Part shown: positions 25,921 through 34,889 of the stretch, in pieces | Numbering within the stretch: the stretch's first letter is position 1 | How the letters are laid out: each line of letters opens with the position of its first letter | Assembly (NCBI GenBank): GCA_963775635.1 | Contig: CAVZJO010000007.1 | Span: 124,001 to 188,000 of the forward strand | Length of the DNA: 64,000 bases | Direction: 5' to 3' | From: JALORV01 sp963775635 | Lineage (GTDB): Bacteria; Pseudomonadota; Gammaproteobacteria; Burkholderiales; Burkholderiaceae_F | The notes under the pieces: generated by a model | Seen by the model: the letters and a program-made list of their open reading frames with translations, nothing else | Databases searched by the model: none | What the model was told of the DNA's origin: nothing | Translations under genes and position numbers: made by a program

Positions 25921-27714
25921 ATGCAGCATATCCGCAACTTTTCCATCATCGCTCACATCGACCATGGCAAGTCGACGCTGGCAGATCGCCTGATCCAGCG
26001 CTGCGGCGGCCTGTCCGATCGCGAGATGGAAGCACAGGTGCTGGATACGATGGCGCTGGAGCGCGAACGCGGCATCACCATCAAGGCGCAGACGGCGGCG
26101 CTCGACTACATCGCTGCTGATGGCACGCAGTACAACCTCAACCTGATCGATACGCCGGGCCATGTCGACTTCAGCTACGAAGTCAGCCGCTCGCTGTCGG
26201 CGTGCGAGGGTGCCTTGCTGGTGGTTGACGCCTCGCAGGGCGTCGAGGCGCAGACGGTCGCCAACTGCTACACCGCGATCGAACTGGGCGTCGAGGTGCT
26301 GCCGATCCTCAACAAGATGGATTTGCCTTCGGCGAACGCCGAAGAGGCACGCGCCGAGATCGAGGACGTGATCGGTCTGGATGCCCATGACGCGGTTCTG
26401 GCAAGTGCGAAGACCGGCATGGGGCTCGAGGAGATCCTGGAGCGAATCATCGAGCGCGTCCCGTCGCCGAAAGGCGATCCGTCCGGACCACTGCAAGCGC
26501 TGATCATCGACTCGTGGTTCGACAACTACGTTGGCGTCGTGATGCTGGTGCGCGTGGTCAACGGCGTGCTGAAGCCCAAGGACAAGATCCTGCTGATGGC
26601 CACCGGCGCCACTCATCTGGTCGAGCAGGTCGGCGTGTTCACGCCGAAATCGCGCGCCCGCGAGCAGCTGTCGGCCGGGGAGGTCGGCTTCGTGATCTCC
26701 GGGATCAAGGAACTGCGCGATGCGCACGTCGGCGACACCGTGACAAACGCGGCGAAGCCGGCCGCTGCGCCGCTGCCTGGCTTCAAGGAAGTGAAGTCAC
26801 AGGTGTTTGCGGGTTTGTTCCCGGTCGAATCCAACCAGTACGAGGCGCTGCGCGACGCACTCACCAAGCTGCAGTTGAACGACGCCTCTCTGCACTTCGA
26901 GCCCGAGGTATCGCAGGCACTGGGCTTCGGCTTCCGCTGCGGTTTCCTTGGCCTGCTGCACATGGACATCGTGCAGGAACGGCTCGAGCGCGAATACGAC
27001 ATGGCCCTCATCACGACTGCGCCGTCGGTGGTCTATGAGGTGCTGCTGCGCGACGGATCGGTAGTGCAGGTTGAGAATCCGTCGAAGATGCCGGACCCGG
27101 CGAGGATCGAGGAGATCCGCGAACCGATCGTCAGCGTCACCATCTTCGTGCCCCAAGAATTCGTGGGGCAGGTGATCACGCTGTGCATCGGCAAGCGCGG
27201 CGTCCAGACCGACCTCACGTATCACAGTCGCCACGTCATCCTGAAGTACGAACTGCCACTCGCAGAAATCGTGCTGGACTTCTTTGACAAGCTGAAGTCG
27301 GTCTCGCGCGGCTACGCGTCGATGGACTATGAATTCAGGGAGTATCGGGCGGCAGACGTTGTCAAGGTCGACATGCTGATCAATGGCGACCGGGTCGACG
27401 CGCTTTCGGTCATCGTTCACCGCGCGAATGCGGCGCACCGCGGGCGCGAGGTCGCGGCCAAGATGCGCAAGCTCATTCCGCGCCAGATGTACGACGTCGC
27501 GATCCAGGCTTCGATCGGCGCCAGCATCATCGCGCGCGAGGATGTGAAAGCGCTGCGCAAGAACGTGCTCGCCAAGTGCTACGGCGGCGACATCACCCGC
27601 AAGAAGAAGCTCCTCGAAAAACAAAAGGCCGGCAAGAAGCGCATGAAACAGGTCGGCACCGTGGAAATTCCGCAGGAAGCATTTCTCGCCATCCTGCAAG
27701 TGGACGACAAATGA
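25921..27714 (+). CDS. lepA: Elongation factor 4 (LepA)
   Basis: This 597-residue translational GTPase acts on ribosomes during initiation and under stress. The G1 motif is AHIDHGKST near residue 11. RGITIKAQTAAL, DTPGHVDF and NKMDLP mark G2-G4. The LepA-specific C-terminal domain includes YASMDYEFREYRAADVVK and KKKLLEKQKAGKKRMKQVG. It overlaps lepB by 4 nt (ATGA), the standard lepA-lepB operon. Length is as expected. Confidence 0.98.
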   Translation: MQHIRNFSIIAHIDHGKSTLADRLIQRCGGLSDREMEAQVLDTMALERERGITIKAQTAALDYIAADGTQYNLNLIDTPGHVDFSYEVSRSLSACEGALLVVDASQGVEAQTVANCYTAIELGVEVLPILNKMDLPSANAEEARAEIEDVIGLDAHDAVLASAKTGMGLEEILERIIERVPSPKGDPSGPLQALIIDSWFDNYVGVVMLVRVVNGVLKPKDKILLMATGATHLVEQVGVFTPKSRAREQLSAGEVGFVISGIKELRDAHVGDTVTNAAKPAAAPLPGFKEVKSQVFAGLFPVESNQYEALRDALTKLQLNDASLHFEPEVSQALGFGFRCGFLGLLHMDIVQERLEREYDMALITTAPSVVYEVLLRDGSVVQVENPSKMPDPARIEEIREPIVSVTIFVPQEFVGQVITLCIGKRGVQTDLTYHSRHVILKYELPLAEIVLDFFDKLKSVSRGYASMDYEFREYRAADVVKVDMLINGDRVDALSVIVHRANAAHRGREVAAKMRKLIPRQMYDVAIQASIGASIIAREDVKALRKNVLAKCYGGDITRKKKLLEKQKAGKKRMKQVGTVEIPQEAFLAILQVDDK

Positions 27715-28601
27715 ACTTCGCACTGATCCTGTTCGTGCTGACGATCGTCACCGGCATCCTGTGGGTGATCGACAAGGCCATCTTCGCTAAGCAGCGCCGC
27801 GCGCGCGCGGTGCGGCTGCTGGCGGACTTCGACAGCCGCAACGCCGCGGCGCTGGCGCGGCATGAGGCAATCGTCGAGCAGGAGCGGCGCAGTCTCGAGG
27901 AGGGGGCGATCCGGCAGCCGGCGTGGCTGGAGTACACGGCCAGCTTCTTCCCCGTGATCCTGCTGGTTTTCCTGCTGCGATCGTTCCTGTACGAGCCGTT
28001 CCGCATCCCGTCGGGCTCGATGCTGCCGACGCTGGAGGTGGGCGACCTCATCCTGGTCAACAAGTACGAGTACGGCATCCGGCTGCCGGTCATTAACAAA
28101 AAGGTGATCGACGTCGGCCAGCCTGCGCGCGGCGACGTCATGGTGTTCCGTTTCCCGCTCAACCCGTCGCAGGACTACATCAAGCGGGTCGTCGGGCTCC
28201 CTGGCGATCGCATCGAATACTTCAACAAGCGGCTGAAGATCAACGGCGAAGAGGTACCGCTGGCGAAGCTCGACAACTACTATGACGCGGACCGCATGCA
28301 GTACTACCTGCAGTTCGAGGAAAAGCTGGGAACGGTCAAACACCGCGCGATCGTCAGCGAGTCCGCGCCGCCGGGGCTGGGGGGCGGGTACCCAAACACC
28401 CACCCGGGTGCGTGTCAATACAGCGGCAGCGGAATCGTCTGTACGGTCCCGCAGGGGCACTATTTCATGATGGGGGACAATCGTGATAACAGCGAGGACA
28501 GCCGCTTCTGGGGCTTCGTCCCGGAAGAGAACATCGTCGGGCGCGCCTTCCTCATCTGGATGAACTTTGGCAATATCGGGCGCGTCGGGGGGTTCCATTA
28601 G
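27711..28601 (+). CDS. lepB: Signal peptidase I
   Basis: This 296-residue inner-membrane peptidase removes signal peptides from exported proteins. Two membrane segments are at about residues 3-22 and 77-94. The catalytic Ser103 is in IPSGSMLPTLEVGD and the catalytic Lys158 in DYIKRVVGLPGD. GDNRDNSEDSRFWGFVP near the C terminus is conserved. The ATG at 27711 overlaps the lepA stop; open codons further upstream are lepA shadow. Confidence 0.97.
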   Translation: MNFALILFVLTIVTGILWVIDKAIFAKQRRARAVRLLADFDSRNAAALARHEAIVEQERRSLEEGAIRQPAWLEYTASFFPVILLVFLLRSFLYEPFRIPSGSMLPTLEVGDLILVNKYEYGIRLPVINKKVIDVGQPARGDVMVFRFPLNPSQDYIKRVVGLPGDRIEYFNKRLKINGEEVPLAKLDNYYDADRMQYYLQFEEKLGTVKHRAIVSESAPPGLGGGYPNTHPGACQYSGSGIVCTVPQGHYFMMGDNRDNSEDSRFWGFVPEENIVGRAFLIWMNFGNIGRVGGFH

Positions 28602-28640
28602 GGAGCTCAAACGATCTAAGGCGCTGATTAGAAAGGGAAA

Positions 28641-29024
28641 ATGGAAAAGTATCGAACTCGCCAGCGACAGCGCGGACTCAGCCTTATCGGACTAATTTTC
28701 ATCGGGGCGATCGTCGTTGGCCTGCTGGCACTGGGCTTCAAGACCGTGCCGGCCGTCGTCGAATACATCGCGATCGAGCGCGCGGTGCAGAAGATCAAGA
28801 ACGAGGGTACAACCGTCGCCGAAATCAAGGCGGCCTTCGATCGGCACGCGACGATCGACGACATTACGTCGATCAAGGCCTCGGATCTGGATATCACCAA
28901 AGAGGGTGATCAGATCGTGGTCAGCTACGCTTACGAGAAGCGCATCCCGATCTTGGACAACGTGGCGCTCGTGATCGACTTCGCCGGTACCACGCGGGAC
29001 CGCCAGCGCAAGGCAATCCCGTGA
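28641..29024 (+). CDS. DUF4845 family membrane protein
   Basis: This 127-residue protein has one N-terminal membrane segment (LSLIGLIFIGAIVVGLLALGF, shown here in part as residues 13-33) after a short basic tail, and a soluble domain of about 90 residues ending in RDRQRKAIP. The QRGLSLIGLIF start resembles a type IV pilin-like N terminus. DUF4845 proteins are found between lepB and rnc in beta- and gammaproteobacteria, as here. No function is established; an envelope or signal peptidase link is only suggested by position. Confidence 0.85.
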   Translation: MEKYRTRQRQRGLSLIGLIFIGAIVVGLLALGFKTVPAVVEYIAIERAVQKIKNEGTTVAEIKAAFDRHATIDDITSIKASDLDITKEGDQIVVSYAYEKRIPILDNVALVIDFAGTTRDRQRKAIP

Positions 29025-29048
29025 GCGGCTGTACGAGGACCCGGGCCC

Positions 29049-29873
29049 ATGGACTTCCCGGCGCTTGAAGAGCGCCTCGGTTATACGTTCGTCCAGCACA
29101 CGCTGCTCGAGCAGGCCGTCACGCACCGCAGCCACGGTGCCATCCACAACGAGCGGCTCGAGTTTCTTGGCGACGCGGTGCTGAACTGCGCGATCGCGCA
29201 GATTCTGTTCCAGAAGTACGGCCGGCTCGACGAGGGGGACTTGTCCCGCCTGCGCGCCAACCTCGTCAAGCAGAGCTCGTTGGCCGAGATCGCCGAGCGG
29301 CTCGTTCTGTCCGAATTCCTGCGCCTGGGCGAAGGCGAGATGAAAAGCGGCGGCTTTCGCCGTCCGTCGATCCTCGCCGATACGATGGAAGCGATTTTCG
29401 GGGCGATCTTCCTCGACAGCGGATTCGATGCGGCCCGCGGCGTGATCGCCAAGCTGTTCGAGCCGGTGTTGAAGACAGTCGACCCGAAGACGCTGGGCAA
29501 GGACAGCAAGACGCTGCTGCAGGAGTACCTGCAAGGCAAGCGGATCGCGCTGCCCGTTTACACGGTGGTCGAGACGCGCGGAGCGGCGCACAACCAGGAA
29601 TTCGAGGTGGAGTGCGCGATTCCCAAGCTCGAGGTCAGTGTGCACGGGACCGGACGCAGCCGCCGTGCCGCCGAGCAGTCGGCGGCGAAGCAGGCGTTCG
29701 AGGCGGCGCAGCAGGCGATCGCGCACATGGGCCGACGCACTCGCAAGAAGGCCGCTCCCGCCGCGGAACCCATTGCGGAGGTGGCGCCGGCTTCCGACAA
29801 GGCTGCGGATAAGGGAGGCGACAAGGCAGCTGACAAAGCAGCGGATACAGTCGCCACTAGCGACCCGGCGTGA
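29049..29873 (+). CDS. rnc: Ribonuclease III
   Basis: This 274-residue enzyme cuts double-stranded RNA and processes rRNA precursors. The signature NERLEFLGDAVL is near residues 34-45 and the second acidic site is in ADTMEAIFGAIFLD. A double-stranded RNA-binding domain spans about 155-225. The last 40-odd residues form a low-complexity tail with repeats of D-K-A-A-D-K, absent from the shorter Escherichia coli enzyme. It overlaps era by one base (TGATG). Confidence 0.96.
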   Translation: MDFPALEERLGYTFVQHTLLEQAVTHRSHGAIHNERLEFLGDAVLNCAIAQILFQKYGRLDEGDLSRLRANLVKQSSLAEIAERLVLSEFLRLGEGEMKSGGFRRPSILADTMEAIFGAIFLDSGFDAARGVIAKLFEPVLKTVDPKTLGKDSKTLLQEYLQGKRIALPVYTVVETRGAAHNQEFEVECAIPKLEVSVHGTGRSRRAAEQSAAKQAFEAAQQAIAHMGRRTRKKAAPAAEPIAEVAPASDKAADKGGDKAADKAADTVATSDPA

Positions 29874-30766
29874 TGCAGGGCGGGGTACGCCGGGTCGGCA
29901 TGGTGGCCGTGATCGGCCGTCCGAACGTGGGCAAGTCGACACTGGTCAACGCCCTGGTGGGCGAGCCGGTCAGCATCACGTCGCGCAAGCCGCAGACCAC
30001 GCGCGACCGCGTGTTGGGCGTGCGGACAGACCCCGACGCGCAGTACATCTTCGTCGACACGCCGGGTTTTCAGCGCCAACACCGCAGCGCGCTGAACCGC
30101 CACATGAATCAAGCAGTGACCGGCGCGCTGGCGGGCGTCGACGCGATCGTGCTGGTGGTCGATGCAGCGCGTTGGAAGCCGGCCGACACCGCAGTCGTCG
30201 AACTGCTTCCCGCTGCGGCCGACCACGTGATCCTGGCGCTGAACAAGACCGACCTGCTGGCGGACCGCGAACGCCTGCTGCCGCTGATGGCGGAGTCGAT
30301 GCAGCGTTATCCGTTCCACGCAATCGTTCCGGTGAGTGCCGAAAAACAGCGCCAGCTGGACGACCTGCTAGGTGCGATCAGAGATCTGCTCCCCGAAGGG
30401 CTGCCGCTGTTCGACGCCGACCAGTACACCGATCGCAGCGCTCGCTTCCTGGCGTCCGAACGAATCCGGGAAAAGGCCTACCGCCTGCTCGGCGACGAAC
30501 TGCCGTATGGCATCGCGGTCAGCATCGACCGCTGGGACGAGGATGACCGGCGCGCCGATATCGCGGCGACTCTGGTCGTCGGTCGCGAGTCGCACAAGGG
30601 CATCGTCATTGGCCGGGAGGGCGCAAAGCTGCGCGAGATCTCACGGCTGGCGCGCGCCGACATCCAGGAAATGCTGGGCAAGGCGGTGCACCTTGAGGTC
30701 TGGGTAAAGGTGAAGCAGGGCTGGAGCGACGACCCCGGCGCATTGCGCTCGTTTGGATATGGCTGA
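29873..30766 (+). CDS. era: GTPase Era
   Basis: This roughly 297-residue GTPase assists 30S ribosome maturation by binding the 3' end of 16S rRNA. G1 is IGRPNVGKST, G3 DTPGFQ and G4 NKTDLL. The KH domain near the C terminus has GIVIGREGAKLREISRLAR. The start is the ATG overlapping the rnc stop; a GTG at 29870 is the codon before it. It overlaps recO by 8 nt. Confidence 0.97.
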   Translation: MQGGVRRVGMVAVIGRPNVGKSTLVNALVGEPVSITSRKPQTTRDRVLGVRTDPDAQYIFVDTPGFQRQHRSALNRHMNQAVTGALAGVDAIVLVVDAARWKPADTAVVELLPAAADHVILALNKTDLLADRERLLPLMAESMQRYPFHAIVPVSAEKQRQLDDLLGAIRDLLPEGLPLFDADQYTDRSARFLASERIREKAYRLLGDELPYGIAVSIDRWDEDDRRADIAATLVVGRESHKGIVIGREGAKLREISRLARADIQEMLGKAVHLEVWVKVKQGWSDDPGALRSFGYG

Positions 30767-31532
30767 GGCCGCCACCGCATCGACCTCTGTCACTCCCCGC
30801 CGAAGTCGGCGAACCGGCGAGGCACGGGTCGATCACCAGCCCGGAGTCGTCCTGCACACCACCGCCTGGCGCGAGACCAGCCTGATCGTCGAGGTCTTCA
30901 CGCGCGACTACGGCCGCATGGCATTGGTGGCGCGCGGCGCCAAGCGGCCAACTTCGCAGTATCGCGGCATGCTCTCGCCGTTCGCCCCACTCGCGCTGTC
31001 GTGGAGCGGTCGCAACGACATCAAGAACCTGGTGCGCGTCGAGTGGGTCGGTGGCCTGGCGCCGCTGCGCGGCAATGCGCTGCTCGCGGCGTTCTACGCG
31101 AACGAGCTGGTGGTGCGGCTGCTTGCGCGGGCCGATGCGCACGAGCACCTGTTCGCGAGCTATCTCGAGCTGCTGGGAAGCCTCCGCGGGGAGCGGCTCG
31201 ACGCCGCGTTGCGAACCTTCGAACTCGACCTGCTGCGCGAGATCGGTTACGCCGTGCCGCTCGATCGTGCGAGCGGCGGCGAAGCGATCGACGAGCGGGC
31301 TCAATACATATTTCGCGCGGAGGCTGGCGCGCATCGGGCGCGGCCCGAGGCGGAGCAGGAGGGCGGCGAGCGCGTGTCGGGCGCCGCATTGCTGGCGATG
31401 GCGCGTGGCGACTTCAGCGATACTGCGCTCGCCAGCGAGGCCAAGCGGCTGCTGCGATTCCTGATTCGCTACCATCTCGACGGCAAACCGCTCAATACGC
31501 GGCGCATCCTGCGCGACCTCCAAGAACTCTAA
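30759..31532 (+). CDS. recO: DNA repair protein RecO
   Basis: This 257-residue protein helps load RecA with RecF and RecR. After a 25-residue variable N terminus it has the OB-fold start QPGVVLHTTAWRETSLIVEVFTRDYGRMALVARGAK (given here as the region at about residues 26-60) and YFNELVVRLL-like helices (YANELVVRLLARADAHEHLF). The zinc-finger cysteines of some RecO proteins are absent, as in other proteobacteria. I used the ATG at 30759 inside era; an upstream TTG is also open. Confidence 0.92.
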   Translation: MAEAATASTSVTPRRSRRTGEARVDHQPGVVLHTTAWRETSLIVEVFTRDYGRMALVARGAKRPTSQYRGMLSPFAPLALSWSGRNDIKNLVRVEWVGGLAPLRGNALLAAFYANELVVRLLARADAHEHLFASYLELLGSLRGERLDAALRTFELDLLREIGYAVPLDRASGGEAIDERAQYIFRAEAGAHRARPEAEQEGGERVSGAALLAMARGDFSDTALASEAKRLLRFLIRYHLDGKPLNTRRILRDLQEL

Positions 31533-31536
31533 ATCG

Positions 31537-32283
31537 ATGACCGCGCTCAGCGTCAACCTGAACAAGGTGGCCTTGCTGCGCAATACGCGCACGATCGGCA
31601 TTCCGAGCGTCTTGCACGCAGCGGAGATCGCGCTCGCGGCCGGTGCTGACGGCATCACCGTGCATCCGCGACCCGACGGGCGCCACGTGCGCGGCCCGGA
31701 TGTGGAGGAACTCGCCGGCCTGCTGCGTGCGTGGCCGGCATGCGAATTCAACATTGAGGGCAATCCATTTCACGGGTTGCTGGATTTCGTCGTGCAGGTC
31801 CGGCCTCACCAGTGCACTTTTGTTCCGGATGAAAGCGGCGCGTTCACCTCGGATCACGGCTGGAACCTGCCGGCTGACATGCCACGCTTGGCGCCACTGG
31901 TGCAGCAGGCGCGCGAGGCCGGCTCGCGGGTGAGCCTGTTCATGGATCCCGACCCCGAGGCGATGCCGCACGCGGCGGCATTGGGTGCGGATCGCGTCGA
32001 GCTGTATACCGAGCCTTATGCGCAAGTCCATGGGACCGATGCGAGCGCACCGATGCTGCAACGCTATGCGGCTGCCGCGCACGCAGCCCGCCGCGCCGGG
32101 CTGGGGGTCAACGCCGGACACGATCTGAACCTGAAGAACTTGCGCGACTTCCTCGACCACGTGCCCGGAGTCGACGAAGTCTCGATCGGGCACGCGCTGA
32201 TCGCCGACGCGCTCGAGTTCGGCCTGGCCGCCACCGTCCGCATGTACCTCGCGCAGATCCGCCTCGCCGGCGCACGCCCGTGA
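31537..32283 (+). CDS. pdxJ: Pyridoxine 5'-phosphate synthase
   Basis: This 248-residue TIM-barrel enzyme condenses 1-deoxyxylulose 5-phosphate with 3-amino-2-oxopropyl phosphate to form pyridoxine phosphate. VNLNKVALLRNTRT at the N terminus, GITVHPRPDGRHV, EFNIEGNP and GVNAGHDLNLKNL are family motifs. It overlaps acpS by 4 nt. The recO-pdxJ-acpS order is typical. One of its upstream pathway genes, serC, is present at 41477. Confidence 0.97.
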   Translation: MTALSVNLNKVALLRNTRTIGIPSVLHAAEIALAAGADGITVHPRPDGRHVRGPDVEELAGLLRAWPACEFNIEGNPFHGLLDFVVQVRPHQCTFVPDESGAFTSDHGWNLPADMPRLAPLVQQAREAGSRVSLFMDPDPEAMPHAAALGADRVELYTEPYAQVHGTDASAPMLQRYAAAAHAARRAGLGVNAGHDLNLKNLRDFLDHVPGVDEVSIGHALIADALEFGLAATVRMYLAQIRLAGARP

Positions 32284-32684
32284 TCTACGGCATCGGTACC
32301 GACCTGATCGACATCGGGCGCATACGAGCCGCGCATCAGCGTTTCGGCGATCGATTCATCGGCCGTGTGCTGGGCCCGCGCGAGATCGAGAAGTACCGCC
32401 AGCGTCGCGGCCGCTCCGAGCAACGCGGCGATCTCTTCCTCGCGACGCGTTTCGCGGCGAAGGAAGCGGTTTCCAAGGCGCTGGGACTCGGCATGCGGCA
32501 CCCGATGAGCTGGCGCGCGGTCGAGATCGTCAACGATCCGTCAGGCCGGCCAGTCGTGATCGTCAGCGGCAAGGCGCTGCGCGAGTTCACGGCCGAGCGA
32601 CGCATCCGGCTGCATGTGTCGATCAGCGATGAACGTCAGTTTGCAATCGCCAACGTGATTGCCGAAGTCGAGGAGGGTGGTTGA
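32280..32684 (+). CDS. acpS: Holo-ACP synthase
   Basis: This 134-residue phosphopantetheinyl transferase activates acyl carrier protein (acpP at 19699). The N-terminal GIGTDLIDIGRI holds the conserved Asp and FAAKEAVSKALG holds the conserved Glu and Lys. The GTG start overlaps the pdxJ stop (GTGA) and the stop overlaps nagZ by one base. Confidence 0.96.
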   Translation: MIYGIGTDLIDIGRIRAAHQRFGDRFIGRVLGPREIEKYRQRRGRSEQRGDLFLATRFAAKEAVSKALGLGMRHPMSWRAVEIVNDPSGRPVVIVSGKALREFTAERRIRLHVSISDERQFAIANVIAEVEEGG

Positions 32685-33703
32685 TGCTCGGACCGGTGGT
32701 GGTGGGCGTCGAAGGTCGCCGATTGACCGAGGCTGACCGACAGCGGCTGGTGCATCCGCTGGTCGGCATGGTGATCCTGTTTTCATCCAACTATGAGTCG
32801 CCCGCACAGTTGGTCGACCTGACTGCGGAAATACACGCGCTGCGCGATCCGCCGCTGCTGATCGCGGTCGACCACGAAGGCGGGCGCGTGCAGCGCTTCC
32901 GCACCGGTTTCACCCATCTGCCGCCGATGCGTCGTCTCGGTGATCTGTGGGACCGCGATGTCCTGCAGGCCTGCCGCGTCGCGGCGTCGGCCGGATACGT
33001 ACTGGCCGCGGAGTTGCGGGCGCACGGTGTCGACTTCACGTTTGCGCCGGTGCTCGATGTCGATTGGAACCGCAGCCAGGTCATCGGCGACCGTGCGCTG
33101 CATTCGGACCCACGCGTGGTGGCGATGCTGGCGGCCCACCTGACGCACGGCTTCGCACTCGCCGGAATGTCCAACTGCGGCAAACACTTTCCGGGGCACG
33201 GTTGGGCCGAGGCCGACTCGCACGTCGATGTTCCCTGCGACAGCCGTGCTCGCCAGACCCTGCTCGAGAACGATGCGGCGCCGTATCGTTGGCTGGGGCC
33301 GCAGCTCGCGGCCGTCATGCCGGCGCACGTCATCTATCCCGAACTCGACTCGGCGCCGGCAGGTTTCTCGGCCCGCTGGATCGACCTGCTGCGTAACGAA
33401 CTCGGGTTTGCCGGCGCAGTATTCAGCGACGACTTGCTGATGGCGGGCGCAGGCGCCATGGGATCGGTGCCAGAGCGTGCCGAAGCAGCACTGGCGGCGG
33501 GCTGCGACCTGGTGCTGGTGTGCAATCAACTGCAGGCGATGGACGATGTGCTGTCAACCCTTCGATGGCAGCGCCCGCCGAACTTCGACGAACGGCTAGC
33601 GCGTTTGCTGCCCCGTGGAGATGCATTACCGATGGAGCAACTCTTGCACTCAGAGTTGTACCGGCTCGCGCGGGCCGACATCGAAAGCCTGCTTACTCGC
33701 TAG
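32684..33703 (+). CDS. nagZ: Beta-N-acetylhexosaminidase NagZ
   Basis: This 339-residue cytoplasmic glycoside hydrolase of family 3 removes GlcNAc from recycled muropeptides. IAVDHEGGRVQRF, KHFPGHG and the SDDLLMAGA segment (nucleophile Asp) are diagnostic, together with the mobile-loop His in EADSHVDVP. The ATG at 32684 overlaps the acpS stop (TGATG). Its 3' end overlaps the convergent methyltransferase-like gene by 11 nt. Confidence 0.95.
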   Translation: MLGPVVVGVEGRRLTEADRQRLVHPLVGMVILFSSNYESPAQLVDLTAEIHALRDPPLLIAVDHEGGRVQRFRTGFTHLPPMRRLGDLWDRDVLQACRVAASAGYVLAAELRAHGVDFTFAPVLDVDWNRSQVIGDRALHSDPRVVAMLAAHLTHGFALAGMSNCGKHFPGHGWAEADSHVDVPCDSRARQTLLENDAAPYRWLGPQLAAVMPAHVIYPELDSAPAGFSARWIDLLRNELGFAGAVFSDDLLMAGAGAMGSVPERAEAALAAGCDLVLVCNQLQAMDDVLSTLRWQRPPNFDERLARLLPRGDALPMEQLLHSELYRLARADIESLLTR

Positions 33704-34379
33704 TGATCGAATCCGCCGCTGTCGCGAGCGTTGCGGGACTGCCGGTATTCGCAGGCGGCTTACGATAGAAATCGAACACATGCCGGTGCGATGACGGCAG
33801 CCTCAGCCGGGCAGGGTGGTTGCATAGCCCGGTTTGCTGAAACCGCGACAGTGCCGGGATCCGATCCGGCGACACGCGATTCCTCGGCCAGACGTCGTTC
33901 CAACCGAGCAGAAACCCACCCTCCTGGCGCAACGTCCGGTAGCAGGCTGATACCACCGCGTCGGCTTCTTCCACGGTGTTCAGACCCCAACCCAGAACGC
34001 CGTTGCAGAGGATCAGGTCAAAGTATTCCGCCGGAAAGTGACTCGCGAGCCTTTGCAGTGAGTCGACGACGTGGCGTGTTGAACCGTGGTGTCGATGGCG
34101 TGGCGCCGCGTCGATCGTCCAGTATTCGCGGCCGGCGAAAAGTGCCTCGTAGTGCTGCGTGTAGGAGGCGCAGCCGCAGAAGAGGATCCGTGAAGTGCCG
34201 GGATCACATGCGTAGGCGGGCAGGATCGACGTTTCGAGCAGCGTCCGGTCGTCGGAATGGCGGATCGGCTCCCGACCGCTCGCCTGCCGCGCGGTGACTG
34301 CGAGCGAGCGAGCGATGCCGGACGCGGCGGCGAGCACCGCAACCACCGCATTCCAGCGATTCGATTCCGGCTTGAGCAA
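33693..34379 (-). CDS. Class I SAM methyltransferase-like protein
   Basis: This 228-residue protein appears to have a Rossmann methyltransferase core. ILFCGCASYTQHYEALF resembles motif I with unusual cysteines in place of two glycines. YWTIDAAPR fits the acidic end of the second strand, and YFDLILCNGVLGWGLNTVEEAD fits motif IV with downstream helices. The last 40 residues are poorly conserved-looking. The substrate is unknown, and the altered glycine loop leaves activity in doubt. It is convergent with nagZ and is the first gene of the accessory stretch. Confidence 0.6.
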   Translation of the reverse strand: MLKPESNRWNAVVAVLAAASGIARSLAVTARQASGREPIRHSDDRTLLETSILPAYACDPGTSRILFCGCASYTQHYEALFAGREYWTIDAAPRHRHHGSTRHVVDSLQRLASHFPAEYFDLILCNGVLGWGLNTVEEADAVVSACYRTLRQEGGFLLGWNDVWPRNRVSPDRIPALSRFQQTGLCNHPARLRLPSSHRHVFDFYRKPPANTGSPATLATAADSITSE

Positions 34380-34889
34380 TGTCGTGCGACGCCCCCGGCG
34401 CCCTCGCTACGGTCTACAGCAATTGCACGGGCTCCGCGGGGGCACCGCACGATCCACAAAACGGGTGCCGCCGTAAGGGATGGTCAGTCATCTAGGTGTC
34501 GAGCGATTGCAGGACGTCTTCAGCGGTGCGGGGCAACCGATGTGCCACCGGAACCGGGTCAGCGCCGGAGCGAGGCCCGAATCACCGGGATTTGACCGTG
34601 GTTATGAATGCGCATAATGTGTATTATGTCAACTTAGCACATGCGTCAGAAACCAACTGCAACCTTCTGAATCCGTGAGAAAAAGTGCAATCAACTAGAT
34701 CTTGCCGGGGAACCCTACCCGGCCGGGGAATTTAGTTTTTGGAAGGAACTGTCCGCCGCCGCGCGTCGCCGGGGCGTGAGCGCGCTCGGATAGCGTTTGC
34801 GCGCACGTCAGAAATTGGCCGATCCGGACCTACTGACCTGCTAAGTCCTCACAGCCCGAAGTCTCGTGACCGTTCGCGACCCGAGAACC
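34380..34889. other. AT-richer spacer with promoter and palindrome, no clear gene
   Basis: This 510-nt spacer lies between the methyltransferase-like gene and the TIR gene, both on the minus strand. Its centre (about 34590-34740) is visibly richer in A and T than its surroundings. It contains the promoter-operator listed separately at 34592. Short open frames exist on both strands but none shows conserved composition or a good ribosome site, so I call no coding gene. Confidence 0.5.
34592..34740 (+). promoter_or_regulatory. Strong promoter with overlapping palindrome; possible small RNA
   Basis: A sigma-70-like promoter has -35 TTGACC (34592-34597), a 17-bp spacer and -10 TAATGT (34615-34620). 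A perfect 6-4-6 palindrome CATAAT-GTGT-ATTATG (34613-34628) covers the -10 and start site, as an operator would. About 75 nt downstream, GCCGGG/CCCGGC (34704-34723) is followed after eight bases by a T-rich tract, a weak terminator shape. No plus-strand gene follows. A transcript of roughly 110 nt is possible; this is inference from spacing only. Confidence 0.4.

Noticed and set aside
29810..29860. Short tandem-like repeat in DNA
   Set aside because: It encodes the D-K-A-A-D-K tail of RNase III and is not a CRISPR or mobile repeat.
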